Assembly: GCA_017503885.1 (NCBI GenBank) | Contig: JAFVSF010000038.1 | Span: 1 to 10,608 of the forward strand | Source of the DNA: Clostridia bacterium | GTDB lineage: Bacteria; Bacillota; Clostridia; Christensenellales; Borkfalkiaceae | DNA: 10,608 bases | Direction of reading: 5' to 3' | Shown here: positions 1 to 4,920 of the stretch, one piece after another | How positions within the stretch are numbered: position 1 is the first letter of the stretch | Layout: every line of letters begins with the position of its first letter | The notes under the pieces: model-generated | Databases searched by the model: none | What the model was told of the DNA's origin: nothing | The model's input: only the letters and a program-made list of their open reading frames with translations | Made by a program: the position numbers and the translations under genes

Positions 1-63
1 AGTTGGGAGAGCATCTGCCTTACAAGCAGGGGGTCACAGGTTCGAGCCCTGTTGTTCCCACCA
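1..63 (+). tRNA. tRNA-Val (anticodon TAC), 5' end cut by window edge
   Basis: The window opens in the D arm (AGTTGGGAGAGC), so about 13 bases of the 5' end lie outside. The anticodon stem TCTGC/GCAGG encloses the loop CTTACAA, giving anticodon UAC, which reads valine GUA codons and probably other GUN codons. The T stem ACAGG/CCTGT encloses TTCGAGC. The 3' acceptor strand TGTTCCC, discriminator A (60) and an encoded CCA (61-63) are all present. It lies 3 bases before tRNA-Gly, so the two are probably co-transcribed and processed from one precursor. Confidence 0.95.
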
Positions 64-66
64 TCT

Positions 67-141
67 GCGGGAATGGCTCAGTGGTAGAGCGTCACCTTGC
101 CAAGGTGAACGTCGCGAGTTCGAATCTCGTTTCCCGCTCCA
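67..141 (+). tRNA. tRNA-Gly (anticodon GCC)
   Basis: This is a complete cloverleaf. The acceptor stem is GCGGGAA/TTCCCGC (67-73 with 131-137). The D arm is GCTCAGTGGTAGAGC. The anticodon stem TCACC/GGTGA encloses loop TTGCCAA with anticodon GCC, reading GGC/GGU glycine codons. The T stem GCGAG/CTCGT (one G-T pair) encloses TTCGAAT. The discriminator is T138 and CCA is encoded at 139-141. It is the last tRNA of the cluster, because an intrinsic terminator begins 3 bases later. Confidence 0.97.
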
Positions 142-143
142 TA

Positions 144-176
144 AACGCTTGTCTTAGGACAGGCGTTATTTTTTTT
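144..176 (+). terminator. Intrinsic terminator of the tRNA operon
   Basis: The stem AACGCTTGTC (144-153) pairs with GACAGGCGTT (158-167), ten pairs with one G-T, around the loop TTAG. A run of T follows (169-176). Its position directly after tRNA-Gly ends the tRNA transcript. Confidence 0.88.
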
Positions 177-183
177 GCAAATT

Positions 184-212
184 AAAAGCCGTACTTTTAC
201 GTACGGCTTTTT
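184..212. terminator. Bidirectional intrinsic terminator
   Basis: AAAAGCCGTAC (184-194) and GTACGGCTTTT (201-211) are perfectly complementary, with the loop TTTTAC. There are T runs in both directions. It is a back-up for the plus-strand tRNA operon and is the natural terminator of the minus-strand DUF1540 gene that ends at 245. Confidence 0.8.
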
Positions 213-244
213 ACGTTTGGCGAATAGCCTATATTTCATAGGGA

Positions 245-391
245 TTATCTCTTGTTTTCAAAACTTTCACAATGTGAACAATCTCCGTCTACGCAAGAGA
301 CTTTAATTGTTTCCAAACTGCAATTTCTACCTCTAATATTGTGTACGCAGTCGCATACGTCGCATTTTACGTGCTTGTTACATTTTTCCAT
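245..391 (-). CDS. Small cysteine-rich DUF1540 protein
   Basis: This is a 48-residue protein beginning MEKCNKHVKCDVCDC. It has eight cysteines (4, 10, 13, 15, 24, 33, 38, 41) and three histidines. Cys-10, the VHN at 16-18, Cys-24, the I-x-V at 29-31 and the C-x-S-F at 41-44 match the DUF1540 pattern, a small Clostridia/Bacilli domain of unknown function that is presumed to bind metal because of its cysteines. A ribosome binding site AAGGAG (complement of 400-405) lies 8 bases before the ATG, which fixes the start. A -10-like TATAAT (complement of 454-459) lies upstream, but I see no good -35. The gene sits between the degV terminator and the 184-212 terminator, so it is probably monocistronic. 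Its reality is well supported by the ribosome binding site and the domain match. What it does is unknown. Confidence 0.85.
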   Translation of the reverse strand: MEKCNKHVKCDVCDCVHNIRGRNCSLETIKVSCVDGDCSHCESFENKR

Positions 392-460
392 AAAAATTAC
401 TCCTTATACATTCCGATATTTCGGTTAAAATAAGTATTCCCTAAAGGTGAAAAATTATAC

Positions 461-497
461 AAAAAAACGACTACATTATTAGTGTGGCCGTTTTTTT
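461..497 (-). terminator. Terminator of the degV-family gene
   Basis: AAAAAAACGACTACA (461-475) pairs with TGTGGCCGTTTTTTT (483-497), with one mismatch and one G-T pair, around the loop TTATTAG. Read on the minus strand it ends in seven T. It lies 65 bases beyond the degV stop. A second, GC-poor dyad, CAAAAGGAAA/TTTCCTTTTG (507-529), sits between the gene and this hairpin. Confidence 0.7.
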
Positions 498-561
498 GTG
501 GAGAAACAAAAGGAAAAAATTTCCTTTTGAGAGTGTGTTAACGTGGAATAAATTAAAGTGT

Positions 562-1398
562 TTATGCGTTTAAAAAGAGTATGCCAAGTGTGTTTTTACC
601 ACAGTGGCTAGATATAGTGCAACCTGCAGTAGTAACGTAAATTTTTTCAAATCCACAATCTTTAATAGCCTCTTTTGCTGCATTTATCATTTCTTCAGTT
701 GCGTGGCTATGCGTGATAAATAAAACGGATTTTTCAGGGTTTGGATTTTCCTCTAAAACCGTATTGCAATATTCTAAAACGCACTTGTCAATTTTGCCTC
801 TAAACTTATGACCAACACCCATAGAGCCGTCTTTTACAACGATTTGTGGTCTTAATTTTAAAAGGTTTGCACCGAGCAAGGCTATAGTACTGCATCTGCC
901 ACCACGGTGGAGATAATCGAGTCTTTCTAAAACGAAACTAGCCTGAACGTCTGCCGTTCTCTTTTCAACCATTTCAACGATTTCTTTAGGGTCGTCAATG
1001 CTTTCGCAAAGTTTTTTAGCGTAAATGGCAAGAAGAGAAATACCCGTAGATAAGGTTCTACTGTCGATTACGTAAACGTTTTTAAAGTTTTTTGATGCGT
1101 TTACAGCATTGTTATAGGCACTAGACATCTCTGAAGAAATATCAAAGTGAATAATTGCATCGTGGTCTTTTAAAACCTCTGCAAAAAACTCTTTAAACGC
1201 CTCCTCGTTGACAGCGTTTGTTTTTGGAAGTTGTTTGTTAGCGTCTGCCCACTCGAAAATTTCGAGAGTGGAAATTTCGCCGTCGTAGAAAAACTTTTCT
1301 CCCATGTTAACGCCGAAAGGGATTACCTTAAAGCCATATTCATCAATTATTTCTTTAGTTAAATCACATGCACTGTCTAAAGTGATTGCTATTTTCAT
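562..1398 (-). CDS. DegV family fatty-acid-binding protein
   Basis: This is a 278-residue cytoplasmic protein, normal length for DegV. Members bind a fatty acid between two alpha/beta domains, and FakB proteins of this family deliver it to the kinase FakA. Family marks by residue: DSACDL at 8-13, ISSEMSSAYNNA at 87-98, VIDSRTLSTG at 110-119, RLDYLHRGGR at 159-168 and a C-terminal HCGKNTLGILF at 265-275. I chose the ATG at 1398 because GGAGACGG lies directly before it and family proteins start MKIAITxDS. An in-frame ATG at 1410 adds METV but has no ribosome binding site. The gene stands alone between terminators and no FakA/DAK gene is in view. A perfect dyad 31 bases upstream may be its operator. 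The family call is firm. The exact ligand and any FakA partner are not shown. Confidence 0.95.
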   Translation of the reverse strand: MKIAITLDSACDLTKEIIDEYGFKVIPFGVNMGEKFFYDGEISTLEIFEWADANKQLPKTNAVNEEAFKEFFAEVLKDHDAIIHFDISSEMSSAYNNAVNASKNFKNVYVIDSRTLSTGISLLAIYAKKLCESIDDPKEIVEMVEKRTADVQASFVLERLDYLHRGGRCSTIALLGANLLKLRPQIVVKDGSMGVGHKFRGKIDKCVLEYCNTVLEENPNPEKSVLFITHSHATEEMINAAKEAIKDCGFEKIYVTTAGCTISSHCGKNTLGILFLNA

Positions 1399-1428
1399 AA
1401 CCGTCTCCATTTTTAATATTTCAGATTT

Positions 1429-1449
1429 TGCTTGTTGTCACAACAAGCA
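1429..1449. promoter_or_regulatory. Perfect inverted repeat upstream of degV, candidate operator
   Basis: TGCTTGTTG (1429-1437) and CAACAAGCA (1441-1449) are exact inverted repeats around TCA. On the minus strand the dyad overlaps a weak -35-like TTGTGA (complement of 1438-1443), 17 bases from AATATT (1415-1420). That would start transcription just before the degV ribosome binding site. No T run follows on either strand, so it is not a simple terminator. The rest of the 1450-1590 interval shows nothing I can name. Confidence 0.45.
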
Positions 1450-1590
1450 TATCAAAAAATAAGAGGCTTTTCTACCTACTTCACATAAAATTTTATATAC
1501 ACTTAAAAAACTGTTAGTAGAATTGCTTTTTCCTTGCTCTACTACGGGTAGAATTTTAGTGCAAATCGTGCTATAGGTTGATTTTTTAAT

Positions 1591-1622
1591 AAAAAACCCC
1601 ACGCCGTAGTGGTGTGGGGTTT
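1591..1622 (-). terminator. Terminator of the transcarbamylase-like gene
   Basis: AAACCCCACGCC (1594-1605) pairs with GGTGTGGGGTTT (1611-1622), with one G-T pair, around the loop GTAGT. On the minus strand the stem is followed by six T (1596 down to 1591). It lies 10 bases beyond the stop codon at 1632. Confidence 0.93.
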
Positions 1623-1631
1623 CGTATTTTT

Positions 1632-2546
1632 TTAGTTTTTAGATTTAGGAACTAAAAGTGAAAGAATAGCCATTTCTATTTCAGGGAGGTGTAATGCCTC
1701 TTCAACTGCTACGAATTGTGGCAAAGAAATTAAGTCTTCGCTAACGCCCTCGTTAGGGATTACGGGTAGGGTGTGAAGAACTATTGCATCTGGTTTTGCC
1801 AAATTAAGATTTACTCCGTCTACGGTGTATTCGTATCCTAGTCCGTCGTTAGATACGAAAATTACGTCTGCACCTTTAAGCCCTTCCTCAAGGTTTTGGC
1901 AAATTACCAAATCGCCGTATTGGTTGCAGTGGTTTATTATTTCTTCCGGTGGGTTTTTGTCTTCTGGGCAAATTATCGTTATGTCAAAGCCACAGTTTGC
2001 AAAGGCGTAAACAAAGGAATCTGCATACACAGAAGGGTTGCCTACCATTGCTAGTTTTAATCCTGAAAGTTTGCCTTTTTTCTTCCAAACAGTCATAAGC
2101 GCTGCAAGAGCCTCGCAAGGTCCACTTTTGCTGTTTGCATTTATTATAGGAATATTGACAGACTTTTCTATTTGTTCTGCATCGTGAGCCTCGGCAGTTT
2201 GTACGACTATTGCATTTACCCCGTAACCTGCTATAACTTCTATCGTGAGTTTGTCTTTCGTTATAATTTCAAGTTCGCTACCGTGCATAGTTGAAATCAT
2301 TGGAAAGCCACCGAGTTTGGTAACAGCAGTTTCAAAAGCAATTCTTGAACGGGCAAAAGAACGTTTAGTAAGGAGTGTTACGTATTTATTTTTTAAATAA
2401 TTAAGTTTTTCGCCTGCCGAAAGTTTTACTGAGATTTCTCTTGCTCTATATAAAATCTCGTAAATCTCTTCTTCAGTGTAGTTTGCAAGAGAGATGAAGT
2501 GTCTTTTGTTGATACTGCCCGAAGGGCTAAACTTGTTAATATCCAT
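1632..2546 (-). CDS. Aspartate/ornithine carbamoyltransferase-family protein with degenerate active site
   Basis: The 304 residues follow the two-domain transcarbamylase layout: N-terminal carbamoyl-phosphate half (about 14-150), second half from LAMVGNPS at 165, and the HTLP motif at 258-261. True enzymes carry STRTR, RT, HPxQ and HCLP or HPLP. Here the matching segments read FARSR (64-68), QT (116-117), GPCE (142-145) and HTLP. The C-terminal NR of the A-E-N-R region is also missing. The Ser/Thr of the phosphate loop, the Arg, His and Gln that hold carbamoyl phosphate are therefore replaced, while fold-forming segments such as AFETA..LGG remain. I infer a non-catalytic or re-purposed paralogue, possibly binding another ligand or partner. 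The start ATG has GGAG 6 bases upstream (complement of 2553-2556) and a strong promoter. No pyrimidine or arginine genes are adjacent. The family call is firm and the function is unknown. Confidence 0.85.
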   Translation of the reverse strand: MDINKFSPSGSINKRHFISLANYTEEEIYEILYRAREISVKLSAGEKLNYLKNKYVTLLTKRSFARSRIAFETAVTKLGGFPMISTMHGSELEIITKDKLTIEVIAGYGVNAIVVQTAEAHDAEQIEKSVNIPIINANSKSGPCEALAALMTVWKKKGKLSGLKLAMVGNPSVYADSFVYAFANCGFDITIICPEDKNPPEEIINHCNQYGDLVICQNLEEGLKGADVIFVSNDGLGYEYTVDGVNLNLAKPDAIVLHTLPVIPNEGVSEDLISLPQFVAVEEALHLPEIEMAILSLLVPKSKN

Positions 2547-2576
2547 TTTAACTCCAAAAATATAATGTACGTATAT

Positions 2577-2605
2577 ATTATATCAAAATTTACTTGATAA
2601 ATCAA
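2577..2605 (-). promoter_or_regulatory. Sigma-A-type promoter of the transcarbamylase-like gene
   Basis: On the minus strand, TTGATT (complement of 2600-2605), a 17-base spacer and TATAAT (complement of 2577-2582) sit upstream of the gene. A short dyad CTTGAT-AA-ATCAAG (2593-2606) covers the -35 element and could be an operator, although it is AT-rich and may be chance. Confidence 0.8.
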
Positions 2606-2710
2606 GAGTATTTTATAAATAGTATGTCAAACTGCTGTTTTAAAGGACTATTTTTGTGATAAATGTACAAAACATATAAAACAAAGCGTGGTTTTTTGTA
2701 TTAAATGCTA

Positions 2711-2739
2711 TTGTCAAAGGTATTCAAATAATATATAAT
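2711..2739 (+). promoter_or_regulatory. Sigma-A-type promoter of the ABC ATPase gene
   Basis: TTGTCA (2711-2716), a 17-base spacer and a perfect TATAAT (2734-2739). Transcription would start near 2746, giving a 5' leader of about 40 bases with AGGAGG at 2775-2780. It is divergent from the promoter at 2577-2605. The stretch between them (2607-2710) holds nothing else I recognise. Confidence 0.82.
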
Positions 2740-2785
2740 ATTATTATAAAATTATTTTGGCAAGTGCCGAGATTAGGAGGAAAAA

Positions 2786-4186
2786 ATGGCAAGTCTTAAA
2801 CTTCAGGACATTTATAAAGTTTATCAGTCCGGTGTTGTAGCAGTTACTGACTTTACTCTCGATATCGAAGACAAAGAGTTCATCGTATTCGTAGGTCCAT
2901 CTGGATGTGGTAAGTCAACTACTTTAAGAATGATCGCAGGCTTAGAAGAAATTTCTGACGGTGATCTTTACATTGACGGTAAGCGTGTAAACGACGTTCA
3001 ACCTAAAGATAGAGATATCGCAATGGTTTTCCAAAACTACGCACTCTATCCTCACATGACCGTATATGACAACATGGCATTCGGTCTTAAACTTAGAAAG
3101 AAACCAAAGGAAGAAATTGACGAGAAAGTACGTGAAGCAGCAAGAATTCTCGGTCTTGAAACTTACCTTCACAGAAAGCCAAAGGCTCTTTCTGGTGGTC
3201 AAAGACAAAGAGTTGCATTAGGTAGAGCAATCGTTCGTGAACCAAAGGTATTCCTTTTGGACGAACCTCTTTCAAACCTTGATGCTAAACTCCGTGCTCA
3301 AATGAGAACAGAGATTACTAAACTTCACCACAGACTTGCAACTACTTTCATTTACGTTACACACGACCAAGTAGAAGCAATGACGATGGGTACTAGAATC
3401 GTTGTTATGAAAGACGGTCTTATCCAACAAGTAGACGCTCCACAAAAACTCTACGATTACCCAGCAAACCTTTTCGTAGCAGGTTTCATTGGAACTCCTC
3501 AAATGAACTTCTTCAACGCTGTATTAACTCAACAAGCAGGTGGTCCTGTTTGCGTTGAATTCGAAGGAAATAGAGTAGCTCTTCCAAAGGCTAAATCTGA
3601 TAAGATTATCAATGCTCACGAATACGTAAACACTGGTAAGTCAGTAGTATTTGGTGTAAGACCAGAAGATTTCCACGATGAAGAAACCTTCATTAACAAC
3701 TCTAAAGATACCGTTATTACCGTTAAGGTAGACGTTGTTGAAAAACTCGGTGCAGAAACACTTCTTTACTGCGTATTCTCTAATGAAGCAGAAGATGTTG
3801 AAGAAGACGGAAGAGTTAAGAGTCTTGTAGAAACTGCAACTCAAATGATTGCTAGAGTTGATTCTCGTTCTAAGACTGAAAGAGATCAAAGAGTAGCTCT
3901 TGCTATCGACATTATGCACAGCCACCTTTTCGATGCTGATACCGAACTTACTATTTTGGAAGGCGAAGGTACTAAAGCATACGTTCCAGTATTAGAACTT
4001 CAACGTCAAGAAGAAGCAAGATTACATGCTGAACAACACCCAGAAGAGAAAGAAAAGAAAAATCTTTTCTCTGCTTTTGGTAGAAAGAGAAAGGCAAAAG
4101 AAGACGCTGTTGAAACTGAAGTAGTAGAAGCTCCTGCTGAAGAAGTTGTTGAAGCTCCTGCTGAAGAAACTGCAGACGCTGAATAA
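2786..4186 (+). CDS. Carbohydrate ABC importer ATPase (MsmX/UgpC/MalK type) with acidic C-terminal tail
   Basis: This is the nucleotide-binding subunit that powers carbohydrate import at the inner face of the membrane. By residue: Walker A GPSGCGKST 37-45, Q-loop Gln-83, signature LSGGQ 135-139, Walker B VFLLDE 155-160, D-loop SNLD 163-166 and switch His-193. The MalK-like regulatory TOBE/OB part runs from about 235 to 395 and ends in HLFDADTELTIL. At 466 residues it is about 90 longer than usual. The extra length is a charged tail from about 400, with a basic stretch (FGRKRKAKED, 431-440) and a tandem VEAPAEEV/VEAPAEET. No permease or binding-protein genes are adjacent, as with the multitask ATPases MsmX and MsmK that serve several importers. 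AGGAGG 5 bases before the ATG, a consensus promoter and its own terminator suggest high, independent expression. Confidence 0.96.
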   Translation: MASLKLQDIYKVYQSGVVAVTDFTLDIEDKEFIVFVGPSGCGKSTTLRMIAGLEEISDGDLYIDGKRVNDVQPKDRDIAMVFQNYALYPHMTVYDNMAFGLKLRKKPKEEIDEKVREAARILGLETYLHRKPKALSGGQRQRVALGRAIVREPKVFLLDEPLSNLDAKLRAQMRTEITKLHHRLATTFIYVTHDQVEAMTMGTRIVVMKDGLIQQVDAPQKLYDYPANLFVAGFIGTPQMNFFNAVLTQQAGGPVCVEFEGNRVALPKAKSDKIINAHEYVNTGKSVVFGVRPEDFHDEETFINNSKDTVITVKVDVVEKLGAETLLYCVFSNEAEDVEEDGRVKSLVETATQMIARVDSRSKTERDQRVALAIDIMHSHLFDADTELTILEGEGTKAYVPVLELQRQEEARLHAEQHPEEKEKKNLFSAFGRKRKAKEDAVETEVVEAPAEEVVEAPAEETADAE

Positions 4187-4195
4187 TAAAAATTA

Positions 4196-4224
4196 CAAGG
4201 ATGCGAGAGCATCCTTGTTTTTTT
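4196..4224 (+). terminator. Intrinsic terminator of the ABC ATPase gene
   Basis: CAAGGATGC (4196-4204) and GCATCCTTG (4209-4217) pair perfectly around a GAGA tetraloop, followed by seven T (4218-4224). It begins 10 bases after the stop codon. Confidence 0.97.
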
Positions 4225-4238
4225 ACGCTTAAAAGTTA

Positions 4239-4317
4239 AGCCCCGTTTCAATTTGAAATGTACTACCTTAAAGTGTTTAATCTTTGAGGTTTACATTATT
4301 AGTAACGGGGCTATTTT
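4239..4317. other. Long imperfect hairpin, possible small RNA or degenerate element
   Basis: Three nested helices form one 74-nt hairpin. The outer is AGCCCCGTT/AACGGGGCT (4239-4247 with 4304-4312). The middle is AATGTA/TACATT (4257-4262 with 4292-4297). The inner is ACCTTAAAG/CTTTGAGGT (4265-4273 with 4282-4290, one G-T pair), with loop TGTTTAAT. On the plus strand it is followed by ATTTTT. The gene before it already has a perfect terminator, so this is not needed for that purpose. I cannot tell whether it is transcribed. Confidence 0.55.
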
Positions 4318-4398
4318 TGTTGAATTTTGTTACCTACAAAAATCTACAAATTTTAACAATTTTGTAAAAAATTAAATAAAAAGGCAAAATACGCACAA

Positions 4399-4406
4399 TT
4401 TCGACA
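4399..4406 (-). promoter_or_regulatory. Spo0A-box-like site upstream of the Spo0A-domain gene
   Basis: On the minus strand 4400-4406 reads TGTCGAA, the core of the Spo0A box known from Bacillus subtilis, and extends to TGTCGAAA over 4399-4406. It lies 29 bases before the -35 of a gene encoding a Spo0A DNA-binding domain. A 7-base match is expected by chance about once in a window of this size, so position is the main support. Confidence 0.35.
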
Positions 4407-4435
4407 TAAAACGAGATACTTTCTATTAAATACGG

Positions 4436-4464
4436 TTGACAAAAATTGTTTAATTTTGTAAAAT
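4436..4464 (+). promoter_or_regulatory. Sigma-A-type promoter of the Spo0A-domain gene
   Basis: A perfect TTGACA (4436-4441), a 17-base spacer and TAAAAT (4459-4464). Transcription would start near 4471, 24 bases before the ATG, with AAAGGGTGA as the ribosome binding site. Confidence 0.88.
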
Positions 4465-4494
4465 ATTATCAAAAAAACAAGAAAGGGTGATTTT

Positions 4495-4863
4495 ATGAAT
4501 TGTCAAATTGAAAGAGAAGAACTAGTTGATTTGGTCGGCAAGCGAGTTGGATTATTTTTAACTAGAGTGGGTTTGTTTTCAAATTTGAAAGGCTATAATT
4601 ATTTGGTGTGTGCAGTAAGAGAGGTTGTTTTAGAGCCTCTTATAATTCACTCCATTACTAAAAGGCTATATCCAAAAATTGCTGAAATTTTTAATACTAC
4701 TTCTGTAAGTGTTGAAAGAAATATAAGAAACGCTATTGAAATTGCTTGCAATAAAGGTAAATTATACACGGTTGCAAACGCTTGCTACAATGCAAATTTC
4801 ACTAAATATGAAAAGCCGACCAATGGAGAGTTTATTGCATTTTTGGCTAGTGTTATACAATGA
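4495..4863 (+). CDS. Stand-alone Spo0A C-terminal DNA-binding domain protein
   Basis: This 122-residue protein matches the effector domain of Spo0A, the sporulation master regulator. Shared blocks with the B. subtilis domain as I recall it: GYNYL (33-37), SITKRLYPKIA (53-63), FNTT (66-69), VERNIRNAIE (73-82) and KPTNGEFIA (107-115). The recognition-helix segment SRVERAIRHAIE reads VSVERNIRNAIE here, so the VER..IR..IE frame is kept but an Arg and a His differ, which could change DNA specificity. The receiver domain, with its phosphorylated Asp, is absent. A promoter with TTGACA and a ribosome binding site lie just upstream, so this is a designed short gene and not a broken Spo0A. It may act without phosphorelay control or compete with a full Spo0A elsewhere. 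The domain call is strong. The target genes and any link to sporulation are inference. Confidence 0.92.
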   Translation: MNCQIEREELVDLVGKRVGLFLTRVGLFSNLKGYNYLVCAVREVVLEPLIIHSITKRLYPKIAEIFNTTSVSVERNIRNAIEIACNKGKLYTVANACYNANFTKYEKPTNGEFIAFLASVIQ

Positions 4864-4871
4864 GAAAAATA

Positions 4872-4918
4872 ACGTAAAAAAAGGCCATAGCCTCAAAGCT
4901 ATAGCCTTAGTTTTACGT
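4872..4918. terminator. Shared terminator between convergent genes
   Basis: The outer helix ACGTAAAA/TTTTACGT (4872-4879 with 4911-4918) surrounds AAGGCCATAGC/GCTATAGCCTT (4881-4891 with 4898-4908, one mismatch), loop CTCAAA. On the minus strand the inner stem is followed by seven T, so it mainly ends the aminopeptidase gene. On the plus strand the T run is weaker (TTTT at 4911-4914), but it may also stop the Spo0A-domain transcript. Confidence 0.85.
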
Positions 4919-4920
4919 GA

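Noticed and set aside
3..185. 60-codon open frame across the tRNA genes
   Set aside because: It runs through two tRNA genes and their terminator and has no ribosome binding site or protein-like composition.
1825..2010. Plus-strand 61-codon frame inside the transcarbamylase-like gene
   Set aside because: It is a shadow of the minus-strand gene without ribosome binding site or recognisable domain.
3272..3502. Minus-strand frames opposite the ABC ATPase, also at 2942-3275 and 3641-3925
   Set aside because: They are antisense to a strongly conserved gene and arise from its codon usage. No promoter or ribosome binding site was seen.
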